A stretch of 64,000 nucleotides of DNA from Perkinsus olseni (GCA_013115125.1 JABANN010000033.1:1-64000); one strand, 5' to 3'; shown: positions 10,886 to 23,658, counted from the first letter of the stretch. The notes: generated by a model from the letters alone, not told the origin. Numbers and translations are program-made.

Positions 10886-12824
10886 ATGTCGGACATTAGA
10901 ATCCAGCGGATGGGCGCCGTTGCCCCCCTGATTGTGATAATTTCGACGTTAGCCGCTCCTGCGGGGATCGGCGGTGGTATTCTATTTACGCCGGTCCTTC
11001 ATCTCATCGGAAAGCTTGATTCCAAAGAAGCATCAGCCACCAGTCAGGCGCTCATTGCCGCAGCCCAAGTTGCTAGTGTAGTAAGGGAAGGCGGTACGGG
11101 TGGGGATAGTGCTGAGTGAGAGTTGGAAGACTTGCTACAGTTTGGGCCGGGAGCACTTGGTTTTGTGTCAGTGCGTTATCAACTTCTGGACGCAGTGGGA
11201 AGAGCCGAGAAAGCCTCTCATCATCCTCCCTTACGTCATCATCATGCTGCCCTGCATCGTCGCCGGGGCCGTGATCGGTGTCTACTTGAACCAGATCCTT
11301 CCGCAGCTGATTATCCTCATTCTCTACGTCGTTGTCTCGGCATTCTCTACCGTCAAGACCACACGCAAGGGTATTAAGCAGTACAAGGCCGAAAGCGCAG
11401 CAAGGAGGCGCCGAAGGAACCATGAGTTGCAGCCGTCACCAAACCAGGAAGGCGCAGTGAAGTTGGAGGACGCAAACGAGGAAAAAGCGGACCCATTCTT
11501 GGTGATGCCTTCGAGGAGAGCGTTGGCCCTGTATTGGACCACAGCTTTCCTCATTTGGGTGCTTTGCCTTATATTCCCCCTGCTACGAGGATCTGAGACG
11601 GCCGAAAGTAATATTTTTAATCGTCCGGGCCTGTAGGGCATACAAGTTGAACTAGCAAACGCGTCTTACAGGACGCCAGGACACCTACTCGTGACCTCGA
11701 CTACTAGGGATTCCCTAGTGGTCATCACATTTTAGTCACTGTTCTGTCATTTCTGGCTATCACTAGTCCTGAAGCGCGCTCGTTGAAGTCGGCTTCCCCA
11801 TCAAGGCGTAGAAATAGACGTCGTTCATCCGCGCCATACCGTTTGTTGGTCCATTCGGCTGAATAGTCCTTGTGATTCGCTAGTAGCGAAACAACTTTCC
11901 GACTGTCACCTACCGGTTACGAAACCTTCCTTGTAGAGCCATCGTCCTGTGGAGTAGACCGGGTGCTCAATAGACCTCTCCTGAGTTCGAATAGGGATCC
12001 CAGGATGGTCCTTCCGACGTTAAGTTCAATCCTGGCAACTAGCCTGAAAATGAGGAGAGGTCTATTGAACACCCTTGAAGTTTCGGATGGTAGCAGCTCT
12101 CATAGAAAGTGAAGTGAGACCGAGAGTGCGCAGACGAAATTGCTTGCAGGTATAGCATCAGTGCCTTACTGCGGCGGAGTCTACTGGTTCCTGGCCGCCC
12201 TCGAGTTTGCGGTACTCATAGGAATATCATCGGGTTTCATCTTTGTCAAACGGAAGGTCTGCCGTGTCGTGCAGTGCTGCATCCTAGAGGTGGAGATCAT
12301 ATGTAAGATGATCATACCAGTTGGATCCGCTGACGGAGTAGTCTCTCAGTTACTGGTATCATCGCCTCGATGGTCGGCATCGGCGGTGGCATTCTTATGA
12401 ACCCCATAATTCTAGATTTTGGCTTGAACCCGCAGCAGGGGACCGCGACCAATGCCATCAACATCTTCGCTATGAGCACCAGTATGATCGAGCACGATGA
12501 TCTCTTCGCTCTCCGCCCTCTCGCTGAGAAGTTGGGGGGTCGTATTGTTATATTTCAGGTACAGCGTTATCATATGGGATGAGCGGTTACTTCCCCGGTG
12601 GTGATGATATGTGTATCGTAGTGCTGCCCTTCGTTGGAGGTATCGTGGGCAAGCTCGTCCTGAAGAAGATCGTCGCTAAGACTGGGAGAATGAGCGTCTT
12701 GGTGTTCCTTCTCGCTGGTATCACCTGCGCGGGCTGCGTCATTGTACTTGTCACTGGTATTATAAGCAATATCCGTGACGCTGCGAACGGTATTGATATA
12801 ATGCAAATAGGTCACGTTTGTTGA
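10886..12824 (+). CDS. TauE/SafE-family membrane anion exporter, copy 5
   Basis: Fifth tandem paralogue and the most divergent. Exons: 10886-11077, 11172-11607, 12150-12302, 12350-12481 and 12559-12824, totalling 1179 nt (392 aa). The exon plan is the same as in the siblings. The first-half motif is PAGIGGGILFTP and the second-half motif is VGIGGGILMNP with PQQGTATN. The last exon reads GMSGYFPGGDDM where the siblings have LGGYFPPASDM, a change in a conserved loop. Intron 2 is 542 bp and includes a fold-back at 11961-12074. The frame is open throughout. Confidence 0.88.
11961..12074. repeat. Fold-back element with 22-bp inverted repeats in TauE-5 intron 2
   Basis: Arm 11961-11982 (gggtgctcaatagacctctc...) matches the reverse complement of 12053-12074 at 21 of 22 positions, with a 70-bp interior that itself contains cccaggat/atcctgg. 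The size and structure suggest a small MITE-like element. No target-site duplication could be assigned by eye. Confidence 0.82.
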
Positions 12825-14801
12825 TAACTTGGTTCATAAGTAAGCGGCTCTAGTGGAACCACGGGTTGTACTGCTGCCCGTGGAAACTATTTGCTCTAAG
12901 CTTTCTATGTAGAGTCTCACTATCACAATTCAGTAGTGCTTTCTTCTTTCCTTTCTATGATGGAGTTTCCCATCACTTGAAACGTGTATATGCTGTCAAG
13001 GCTGTTATCGGCAATTGACGTGTTTGTGCACGATATTATTCGTAGTCTCCAACGTTTCCTTTGGTGCTCTGGGTTCGACACTAGTGTCACTGTGACAACC
13101 TGCGTACTCCCTCGCAGATACAATACGGCTAAGATAGCCTCACTGAACGTTCCATCCTCCCAGTGACGGTTTCGGCGTAGACACTGCTAGTATCATACTA
13201 CTAGCCCAAACGTCCCAGAAATACGCTCGATCCAGATGAAAGAGACTAGAAGAGGTATCACTGAGTAATTGTACATTGGACACTTTAGAATCTCGTGCGT
13301 GAGACACGCCTCATGAGATACAGTGTATTTGATACGCGACTCACTAGGCAAGTCGGATCCAGTCGACGTCATTTGTTTCGAACAAATTGTTCAACCGAAA
13401 CTTCCAATTCTATATTTCGAGTACGCATGTGGCATACGGCAACGAGATGAGGCCCACCAAACCATGACTTAAGGCCCATAAGCAGCGCCAGGCATTGATC
13501 GAAGCCTTCGGCGGAACTTCCGCCGCGGAAGTTTACGGGTGTATAATGATTGGTACACATAAATCTCGTTCACAGGAAACTCGAACAAGTCTGGGGAAGT
13601 CATTATTTCGTACACTATGAGCTGGTACGCTGAAGTTCATCCCACTTATATCTCGGACACTGAAAACTCGAAGAGTTTAACACGAATTGAGCTAATTTCC
13701 TGCCAGATGAATCCGTCGATACCCGACCAGAGGGATCGCCGATGTATCATACAGCAATGTGAGGCGCGGCGCCAATCGAGTGGTATGGATGTTCTCCGAA
13801 TCCAGCGCTCCGTGACGCTACATAGCAGCTATTTGGTGTAGTGGTATGTGCCTCCTCCTACACGCGCGAGGTCGCAGGTTCAAATCCGAAAACAGGATAT
13901 CTGACTGAACACCGCGAGTGAGGCCAGAGCAATGTGTGTACGGTAAATCAACGTACGAGATATCAATAGTCCAGTGCCCGAATGCTTGTTATCCGATCAA
14001 TGGTCGAGGCATTGGTGCTGTCCATGTCTTATCATAAGTCTCTCATGATAGTGTCACACCGTTAGTGTGGTTGAGTTGGTAAATGAAGTTCATGGTGAGC
14101 TGTTCACCATCGTTAGACATCTCCCTACCTAGGATTAAAAAGAATCTGATAGCATGAGCGCCACAGTACTGCGTAATTCGCCACTCATCTTGTAGTACCG
14201 CGTCTCTGAACGCATGAACAGCGACGACTGAACACGAGAAACATCCCGACTGACTGTTCCCCAGTAACACGACTATTCATCTCGGTAGATCTTGATGAAG
14301 CATTTCTATTGTTGATTACTAGAAACAATAGTCTTCGGCATTGTTGACCGGGGAGGCAGGGTCTCCTCGGTAGCAATGCCAGTCCAACCGGCTTCGTGGA
14401 ACGCCACTTTCCTGGTGTGAAGATGTCGTAACCAGACTTGCTGTCGTCCCTGCAGAGGTGTTCCCAAAATCACGAGTCGAAATCACGTGCCCCGTCGCTC
14501 CACCCCTGAGAGCCTGTACCCGGCAAATGCTGCCTCGATCGATTCGGCAAAACCGCCGGAGCGCACCAAGTAACGCCGATACTATCAGCCCGATAGTCCT
14601 GATGAGTCTTACCCAATCCGTGATCGGCCGTAAGCACTTCGGCAACGACTCGAGCGCCGTCATGCGGATCTTCTCTAGATCTTCCGCACTACGAACAGCT
14701 TCAGTATAGTCCAGAATGCTCCGGACCAGACTGCCTCCGGCCGGCCCGGTCATCTTCGGATCGTATCTGGATTGTCAATTGGCGAACACGAGCTTGTTGG
14801 C
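12825..14801. other. Intergenic region after the TauE array
   Basis: About 2 kb between the plus-strand TauE array and the minus-strand HDAC-like gene. It holds a degenerate tRNA-like sequence near 13825-13895. A minus-strand open frame at 14319-14753 starts MTGPAGGSLVRS and contains one hydrophobic stretch (IGLIVSALLGAL). I cannot identify it, and it may be downstream exon sequence of the HDAC-like gene or chance. Confidence 0.4.
13825..13895 (+). pseudogene. tRNA-like sequence (degenerate, Val-type boxes)
   Basis: An A-box-like ttggtgtagtggtat (about 13833-13847) and a perfect B-box ggttcaaatcc (13877-13887) are correctly ordered and spaced, with tac in the anticodon region. However, the T-stem beyond gg/cc, the anticodon stem and the acceptor stem do not pair well. 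It is best read as a decayed tRNA or tRNA-derived repeat. Confidence 0.35.
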
Positions 14802-17800
14802 TCAGAGCCCCTCACCCTCCTTCAGCACAGCATAATACTTTGCCGTGGTCGAGGCAGGAGGCGACGTAGGGGTATAGCCATCCGAACCTGACGACCTGTC
14901 AGTGACGTCAGTGATGAGAGGTGTATTCTCTCCGACAAAGTGGCTGCCACATTTGGCAGTCTCCTCACCATTCGGGCGACAGACGGCAGTCCATACCAGG
15001 ACCCTGATACTTGAATTGTGACTGGGAGTGATCGAGAGCGTCGAAACCACAGAGCAGCAACTGAGCGATGATGCCTCGAAAGCTTGATTGCAAGATTGTG
15101 TCCTACGAGAATGTCCGGCTTCCACTGCTCCAGGACTGGGCGGGTGATCTGGGTCACCACGTCAGTGTACTCCCGATCTCCATCACCCTCCCGCATCTCG
15201 AAATTGAGGTTCATTCCCCTCGCGCCCGAGGCTTGCCGACCTGCTTGGATCTCAGTGGGAGCCAATCTGTTGCGTGGCTCACCAAGGTCCGTATGGGCGC
15301 CTGTGCCCGGCATAATGATGCCGCCGTCCCGCGATTTGCCCCACCGATGGATCGACATGTGCAACACGTCAGCGTCTCGATAGAAAGCCGACTCATTCCC
15401 ATTACCGTGGTGGACCTGATAGTCTCGACCCGGTTAGCATTCCCAAGGGTGGATCCAACGCCTCACATCGACGTCTAGTATGGCGAATCTCAACCTACGC
15501 CCCTCGTTCATCGCTGCTGCTTGAGCCACCTTGACAGCATAGGCCACCGCGTTGACGAAGCAAAAGCCCAGGGACAACTGTAAGAGAAGAAGGGAAGTTG
15601 ATCTTGAGAAGCCCCAGATCTTGAGACCACCTCGTCTCCCGGTTTAATATTCATCGCGGAAGCCATCAAGGGGGCGTTCTCGGACATTTCCGAAAGGGCG
15701 GCATCAGACTCCATGGCGTCATCATCCAGCTCTGAGCTCGCTAGATTCATCCCGGGAATCACTGCCGGAGAAAACTGAGGGCTTCATGGGGCTCGTCGAA
15801 ACTTGCCTGATTCGTCTACGGAGCTCTCCATGAACGAAGAGACGAAGGCCCTCATTTCGTCGGCCTCCTGTGGTTTGATGAGCCCTGGTGTCTCAAGGCA
15901 AATGGGGCAGTACCTAGACTTACACCGCAGTCGGACCATCGGTTTGGAGGTAACAATAACAGCGTCGGAATCCCCACACGGATTGTTGGTGCGAAGATGC
16001 ACGTCAATGAGCCGCGGTTGATAGTTGCCGTACCAGTTCCGAGACATAAACTCCGTCTTTTTGAGGATGGACTTAGGTAGCGGGTCGGGGAGGCAGTAAA
16101 CATGCCAGCTCTTATTGCACCCTTCCCGATCACAGTTGAGCATGTAATCATTATCAGCTTGCTCCCGACACTCCTCGCATCTAACACCCAATCGGAGTCG
16201 CGTTCTCGCTGCTACTCGGGGTAGCCTACACTCCGGCGATGGATATCCCTTCAGCAGTTCTGGCGCCCTTGTTCTGCGGCGAGTTCATAAATTTCACCGC
16301 AGGCGAGTCTATGGCGTTCAACTCCGGCATTTCCTACATCGACTGTGCCGTGGGCGTTCCTGGTGGAGAATTCTCACATCTTCGAGATGGATATCTTCCG
16401 ATTTTACACGATATGGTACATGATGGCAAGCCGGTCGAGCCAAGACGAATGCAGTAGGAGCGCTGCCGGAGAGAACCTGACTGGCTGAAATCTCTTCCTC
16501 CCGAAAACGGTAAAACAGCCCTCACCGCCACAAGCGCGTCTCGCATCATCCCACAGCGGAGCAGGGCGGCCTTGAGAGTGTAAGGATCCATGCAGCATTC
16601 CCCAGGCCATAGGGTCAGTGCTCTGCCGACCAGTCGAGCGCAACGCTTAGAGCACAGATCCACAACCTATGGGTTTTAGAAACAACCATGCTATTTGCAC
16701 ATAAGGCTGAACCCTCTGGCTGTCCTACTGGAAGCTCGCTGTCGGGTATCTCCTCCAGAGGCTTGTCCTTCAGCTCCACTTGTTGTTGTAAATAATTATC
16801 AAGAGAAACCAAATCGAGAAGATAGCGTTTAGAGTGAATGTTAGTAACGAGGACCTGTACGGAGAATAACGCATTCCCCTCGCCTCAGAGAGGGTAGGCT
16901 CACATCGGAGATGGTTACGGCACTGGAGACGCTGTCGGCCCAGGCACAGGAGTCCCATAAGGAATCCTTACAGTCCGGAACGATATAGCGTTTCCGAGTC
17001 TGCAACACCCGTTTGATGCTGCGTACCCATCTGAGTTACGATTGGTGTGGTATGGCCAGCAGGTAGCACAACAGAGCTACTACCTGCCATGCTTGTCCTG
17101 AGCACCGCCGTTATGCTTGATGAATAACGGATTATACAACAACAAGGGTCTGTCAATCGGACCATCACTGACCAGGTCGTAAACAGATCTGAAGAGGTAT
17201 AGTAAATTCTCACAGCACCAAGGCAATAACGGAGTACTTGGCCGGGAGATCATCACGATCTACCCACTGGCCAGCTCTGGGCACACGCTCTGTGGTTGAC
17301 AGCTTCCGCAGCACCTGTGCCACTGGAATACTTGAAATGGTAAAAGGAAGCGCCTCACCTTAGGCCTAGCTATCGGCGGTGACCTCAGCCGCCGCTTTCG
17401 TGTCGTAGTCGTCTCCTCTCCAGATGCCGAGGATGAGCTCGACGATGGACTGAGCGTATTCAACAGTGAGCCTCCACGCAGCATGCCGTAGGCACCTTGA
17501 GGGGTAACCTCCAATCTTCCGGTCGGCCACTCGGCGATCCTGCTGGGTAAGGTCCGGGGCCTGGCTCCGGATGATGATGCGTCGTACAGCACTGACGGAG
17601 CAATGCTCGCTCTCACCGTCCTCATAGCGAATGAAGAATCCCAATCGAGGCCCGTACCTAGTGTACAGGATACTGCACTCTCAACCGCGTCCTAGTGCTA
17701 CCATCTGAGGACCTTTCCATACACGGGAGTGCCGCTGAAGGTCCGCCTGACGTAACGGCCGATGAGGGAGCGGGGATCGGATGGATCGGAAACCGACTCC

Positions 17801-18004
17801 TTCCAAAACTGCGGTTTGGACGGCCTACAAGAACCAAGAGGGAAGTGGGATGCCGCCGGGTAAGCTCGCTGTACTTGCTGTCGACTGCCGATTTCTCATG
17901 GTCCTTATGGCCTTCCACTAGCTGCTGAAGGTTCCGTTCGCGGACCAGTACCCGCTTGTCCGTGGATCCTTGCAGGCGTACTATCCATCTGACCGCCGAG
18001 AAGC
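14802..18004 (-). CDS. Tudor-PHD-HDAC-like chromatin protein, copy A
   Basis: Multi-exon gene; the 5' end and several junctions are approximate. In order it has: a basic/charged N-part; a Tudor-like barrel (17500-17760) reading IGRYVRRTFSGTPVYGKVLR and, after a 44-nt intron, FFIRYEDGESEH; a disordered linker rich in S and basic residues; a conserved block with MDPYTL and CGMMRDAL; and a PHD finger (about 15870-16190) with CEEC, CDREGC, HVYC and CPIC. An acidic linker then leads into a histone-deacetylase-like domain. There an intron splits DVD|VHHGNG, followed by MSIHRWGK, MPGTG and CGFDALD. The HDAC metal-binding D-x-H and the late Asp are therefore present. The N-terminal third of the HDAC fold, including the usual PGHH dyad, is missing; the corresponding site reads KPGDE. 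The C-terminus appears shortened compared with copy B at 59.8-62.5 kb. It is probably a nuclear reader of histone marks. Confidence 0.72.
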
Positions 18005-18843
18005 CTAGTCCAGACCCCCGACGCCATCCAGGAAGCGTGATTTATCATCCAGCTCTCAATGGGATTCGATATACGATGGTAGTAGAATATACCGACCCTA
18101 CAGGGACAGCCCCCCCTACCGCGGTACAACATACCTTTCATTGTCCATGTGCCACTTCTCTACTGTACACTGTACACCATTATACTCGCTGTGTCTCACT
18201 AGGCCTGTGATCCGAGCCTTGCATCCTTGAGAAGAAGCACCTCAGTATCATCTAGTAGTGCTTGTGATGATGATGATCAAACCTTGGTGGATTTCCGTAT
18301 CTCCCGCACTAGATGCAGTGGACTCAGTTTGCGGGCCCATGAGCTGCAAGTTCCTGGAGTGCAGTCTGATTCGTTGCGGTTCTCCCTCAGGGAGGCTACC
18401 TGAACTCACCGGACTACCACCTCGACGACGACATCACGAATACCACCTCGATGCGGATGTAGCTCCTTCAAAGTGAATACGACATACCCGTCCTCTTGCA
18501 CCTAGACTTCGGCAGTATCACCCCTTGTGGTGTGGCCACCGCCCTACCTCGTCGACAAGCCCTATGCGACCGTTCAGCCAGGCATTCCGCTGGTGGTTGA
18601 GGTTGCGAATCCTGGCCTGAGCCCCCGCTACGATCTCCCCAGTCATCACAGGTAGTAGCGGCCAACTGAATTCCCCTTCCGTTATCATCCCTGTTTATAC
18701 GTACAACACAACAAGTACAATGGAATTCACCGCAACGGTTATACCCTTCCAATCAGCGGCAGATGGTGGCTCTTTGGACGAAACCAGACATCGCAGGCAA
18801 CTGGCTTTGGTGGCACCGTAGATGGTTACGGCATTACCACTGT
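18005..18843. other. Region between HDAC-like copy A and RPS20
   Basis: About 840 bp. Upstream exons of the HDAC-like gene may extend here on the minus strand, but I see no family features in the short open frames (17905-18141 and 18468-18752). Confidence 0.4.
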
Positions 18844-19417
18844 TTAGCTCTGAGCGATGGTGACCTCGACATCTACACCGGGCTCGATGAAGATGGAAGT
18901 GATATCCTTCACAACCTTAGGGGTGGCCTGGAGGTCGATGAAGCGCTTGTGGATGCGCATCTCGAACCTGATACAGCGAAGTTGAACCAGGAACGAGAAA
19001 GACAAACCCGCCAAAGCGACTCCCAATGAGGGTACAGCTCGACAATGGCTGTGATTACCCTCTGTATTATTACCTGTCCCAAGTGTTAGTACCCTCGCCA
19101 TTGGGGGACTTACGGGTGGTGATCTTGAGGACCTTGGTGGGCATGCGGACGGGGCCAGCAACAGTAAGCTCGTTCTCGTGGGCACCAGCCATCAACTCGG
19201 AGCAGACTGAATAAGGATAACGACGATGACGAATAATACACATACCCCACACAAGAGCTAACTAACCGGCTAGCATCGTAATGAGCACGCCCGTATTATC
19301 ATTACCCTTCTCTAAAGCCTTAACGTTCCTGGAGGTGAGAGTGATACGGATGTGGTGGAGGGGCTCCTCGACGGGAACCTCCTCGAAACCTTTCTGGGCG
19401 CTCTTGGGAGATGCCAT
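18844..19417 (-). CDS. RPS20: 40S ribosomal protein S20 (uS10)
   Basis: Component of the small-subunit head, close to the mRNA path. Three exons on the minus strand: 19417-19306, 19206-19074 and 18967-18844, totalling 369 nt (122 aa), the usual family length. Recognised by the sequence run [18 protein letters not shown], then [16 protein letters not shown], then [16 protein letters not shown]; the N-terminal part contains [17 protein letters not shown]. Introns are 99 and 106 nt with GT-AG ends and the exon sums close in frame. The start ATG at 19417 gives [15 protein letters not shown], as expected. Expression should be high and constitutive. Confidence 0.96.
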
Positions 19418-19960
19418 GCTGAAGGGAAGACAGTCAGGTAAGGCTCAGAGTTCGACGCTCGAAACGCGCGAATCGCGACGGGAAATGGCCGATAACGACA
19501 CCGACTACACCGGCAACACAACATGACCCCCAACGACGACTAGGTCAGCGTAAAGACGTTCCATCAGGCCCTAAGTATTACCTCAGCTGAGTGGGAAGGG
19601 GAGTTGCGTAAAATCAGTTCTGCATGAAGGGAGCCCAGCGCGCTGCGCCATTTTGATCGATTTCGACCCAATTCGCTAATTGAAGCGCTCGCCCTACCGA
19701 GAGATCTTATTTTGCATGTTGCGCTGTGGTAAACTAAAGTCGATGTAGAATTGCGAGGCTTATGGTTTGGACTGCTCACACGCACACATTTATGAGCTGC
19801 GAGGTGCCCCGAGTTCGCCTGTTGCCATTAGTAACTGTTACCAACGCAAAAAGTTGATAGACTTCCAGCGAGAAAAAATGTGAGGTCGACAACCATCGAT
19901 GACCGCAGTGATGTCATTTCACTCATCATCATAACACAGGACATCACTAGCTCTCGTCAT
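19418..19960. other. Spacer between STT3 and RPS20
   Basis: 543 bp. Nothing coding is supported. It should contain the 3' flank of STT3 (minus strand) and the RPS20 promoter. Confidence 0.5.
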
Positions 19961-22900
19961 TCACAGAAGGGCGTCCACATCGTCGGCGAACCTCGATTGA
20001 TATCCGCGCTTCACGTTCCCCTTAGCCTTGGCCTTGGCGCCTCTATTGGCGGGGTCCTTAACTTTGTAGATGCGGACGATCCAGTTCTCCGAGGTGAAAA
20101 CCTCGTCGAAGTACTTGGGTTTGACATTGGGGACACCTAGAATAACATTGAGGAAGGCACTCCGAGATTCCGTATCGTAATAAGTACCGATCTGTTGCCC
20201 TCTGGCAGCATCATAGCCCCTCGACACCTCAGCAGCGCGATGGTAGCACAACTTGTACATGACGGAGCTCTTCATCCTGGGCGTCGCCGCTTGATCTACT
20301 CGGTATCTGGAGAGAAGCAACTGGCTACGCCGTAGACTGTTGAAGCAAACGGCCACTACCCATTGGGACCGATGAAGTCAGACTCTTGAACGAGGTTGGG
20401 ATAGACTCCGGCGCCAATGCGGATCGGCCAGAGGAACTTATTGATATCATCACCGGAATATTGGGAGACTCCGCCATACAGCACCTAAGGGCGTAGATCA
20501 GGGTGGGGGTTTTGAGGCGGCCTACCAGGACATAGTCCACGTCAAGGCGTCTAAGAATCGGCAGCGCGTTCTCTTCGGTGGAGGCCAAGACCAAGCCAAC
20601 GGTGGCGATGTGCGTGTTGTTCCACGTGTTGTTATCCACTAGGACCTGTGAGAGAAAACCCGTCCACTATAGTGACGCGAAGTGATGGAACATACTGTGC
20701 GGTTGCCCATGACGGTGATCTGGTATCCGTAGTCCCACCAGCTGAGGATTTTGCTGTCTTGTGGGGTATTCATACGCAGCCAATAGTAGGCCTCTCTAAA
20801 GTCATCCTGTATCAGACGACTGCCATCACGCAGTTGATCTGACACGAGTAGAACTCAACGACTTGCTACCTGTGCACAGAATGGACTCACAGGACATAAC
20901 GATACTGGGGGAACTGTAGGCCATGGAGGAAGTGAACACACAATGCTTGATGTAGTTGGTGCATTGGTAACCAAGGACGCCCAGAATTGCCAGCGCCACG
21001 AAACGGGGCATCTGAGATCCCAGTGCGGTCCGAGGAGAGTCCTATCTTGATATCCTTACATAGGGCAGCTTGGTCCCCTTCTTAGCCCCAGGGCCCTCAA
21101 CATGGTCACTGAAGGCGCGCATGTACCTGTTGGGAAGGGCAGTAAGCACGTGTTAGGTGATGACTGGAAGTAGCAGCTTACGGCATGACCGAAGAGGCAA
21201 CGACGGAAGCTCCTACGCCGGCAAGGCACGAGGCGGCCGGGGCTAGAACCTGAGGATGGGTGGAGGATGGAGAGGAAGATACCGATCAAAGTACTCACCA
21301 GCAGGAGACGGATCATGACACCCGAGAAGTAGACTGCCAGTATGCCGTAGACGCCCAGGAAAAGGGAGCCGTCGGACAAGCGTCTCATGCAGTAGTACCT
21401 GATGACGACGAGTGTCACTAAGGAGCTGATACGAGCGGGCTTACATGCCGATAGGGGCCAAGAATGGCAGGCAGTGAAGGTCCATGACGTAGTTCGACCA
21501 GGAGGTTGGCTGATGCTCCGATACCGACGCTATAATGGGGATGTACCTGCGGTCGGACGGGTAAGCTCTCCCCTGCGTTCGTGCTGGAAGTCCCCTACTT
21601 GGACGCATAAGTGGGATCCAGTAGGGTCATGCTCCTTCCAGACCAAGCAGTCTCTGAATGGATACACTTGACGGACTACTATTGGTAGAAGAGACACTTA
21701 CTGCCAGTGAGGGTGAGGTAGACGAAGAGGCCGAGGAACCCCAAGGCCGTGGCTGCAACCATCAACTTGCCCATAACCTGACACGACAGGTGCATCGGCT
21801 CCGTGCAGCAAGAGCGACTTATAGTACAGCAAAGGCTCCCTCTGGCAGGACCTTCCTCAGATACCCTACCAGCATGTACCTGAAAAGTCGGGAATAGTAA
21901 ACGGCACCGAGGACCCAAAGTAAAATACACAGAGCTGACGAGGAACATGCCGTGGGAAGCCATGTGCTCGCTGGACGTGATGGCCTGGAAGTTGACGAAG
22001 GGGATGTTGAGACAGAACATGGTGCCAATTATGTAGAAGACGGTATACCTAATGGTGATGAAGACCATACCCCAGGAAGAGTCGGAGCGGGCTGCGCCAT
22101 GGGCTACGCTAGGGCGACTATAACCGACGAGGAGCACGCCTCGGTTGCCACTAGGCAGCTCATAGATACGTGCTTGAAGCGACTATCATTTTCTCTGGCT
22201 GCAGAGATAAAATCTGCGACACCCGTATTGAGCGTTGCGTTTATCTCTCTGTAACTCCTTACGCGACGTAATGTCTCTTGTTGAACTTCCCCAGGACCAA
22301 TAAAGCGAACACATAGATTGATACTGTATTGGTAATGAAGACGTACCCACCCCAAGACGCTACCATATAGAAATACCTGGCGGACAAACACATGATTTGA
22401 GCGAGGAGTGGTAGGGAGACCAATATCCAACTTACGCCACGGCTGCCAGCATCGACCAAAGCATACTTCCAGTGTTGACAGCTTTCACAAAAACCTGAGG
22501 AATCCGCCGGTGTCAGCGGAGCGATGCAGATTACGAAAACATACGTAAAATGTGTTGGTGAGGGCGAAGATGGCCACTGCCTCGTTATCGTAGGACCCCG
22601 CCACGGACCGAGAGAGGTATGACGGACAGATACCCAGGAATAACGCGCTGAACAGTCCCGCTTCCGGGCGTCCTACGACAGGAGAAGCTGCCGCCGCTGC
22701 TGCTGACTAGCGGCCACACTGAGGGAAGACGGCTTACCAGTAACTTCCTTGGTGAGGAGGAAGGCTGCGATCGCAGTGAACGCCGAGAAGACCGGGGCCA
22801 TGAACACACACACGTTACGCACGTTGACGCATATACCAAAAAAGTTGAGTATCTAGCTCATGGCAAAGCATACGGTTCATGAGCATTTGGCCAGTAGCCC

Positions 22901-23424
22901 TCCCTGTTTACCCCATGGAAGACCGCAGATGTAGTCATCAGGCCCGGATACAGGGTCTGACCAATAACACGGCCAAGGGGGTACCTGAACGAAGATGACG
23001 AGCAGGCCTCGGGACAGCGTGGAAGCTCACCAGCTGCCGTTATCAAACCAATTCCAAAACTCATAAAAGCCCTCGCGGCTGAGGTACTCGGTGGTACGGT
23101 AGTTGAAGTAGGGGTCGAATTCGTGGATGACAGACTCGTACCTGCGACGGGATCTCCAGCTCGGCGAGCACAGGCGTGAACGGACTTACCGAATCACAGC
23201 GAAGAGACGGATAAAAAAGCAGACCGTGCAGATGAGGGCCAGTATCTGGACGACAAGGCACATGACCGACTCACAATAACCTTCACAATGCCTACAACTT
23301 TCTCCATCACTGGAGACCATCTGCGGCCAGTCTTCTGGATCGTTCTAGTTGCCTCGTTCTTGAGTACTGCATCAAGGATCACATCGACCTCATTGGTAGA
23401 GATCTGGTCTGCCGCAGTGGACAT
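19961..23424 (-). CDS. STT3: Oligosaccharyltransferase catalytic subunit STT3
   Basis: ER membrane enzyme that transfers the lipid-linked oligosaccharide to Asn in N-X-S/T sequons. Minus strand, many short introns. It starts at [18 protein letters not shown] (23424). Diagnostic segments in order: [19 protein letters not shown] (first luminal acidic motif), [46 protein letters not shown] (the SVSE motif), [11 protein letters not shown], and SWWDYGYQI with [11 protein letters not shown] (the WWDYG sequon-binding motif). It ends in [18 protein letters not shown], with the stop at 19961-19963. All catalytic motifs I can check are intact, spread over hydrophobic exons as expected for about 13 membrane helices. 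The donor side of the first intron, near 23250-23300, is ambiguous. Confidence 0.93.
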
Positions 23425-23658
23425 CGCTAAGTCGCCCACAACAATGGAGAAAGCCACTACAAGAGGGCCACTCAGACGCTACGATTAAGCGACGTTAACG
23501 AAATGACGATTACACGCAAAATGAAACTGATGCTTCGGAGCTCATCTACTACCAGTCTGGCGAGTCAACCAAAACCAGTGGGAGCTTTATACATGTAGAA
23601 GATCATAGCAGGCTGCCCTCACCGAGCCCTCGCTGTCCACGCGTAGCGGCGATCCCGA

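Noticed and set aside
14319-14753. Minus-strand 144-codon open frame with one hydrophobic stretch
   Set aside because: No family match, no splice-supported link to the HDAC-like gene, and no equivalent beside copy B.
16664-16690. Possible frameshift in HDAC-like copy A where VVDLCS appears after a stop
   Set aside because: A normal 62-nt intron (gtaggacag to cccatag) removes the stop and joins the frames.
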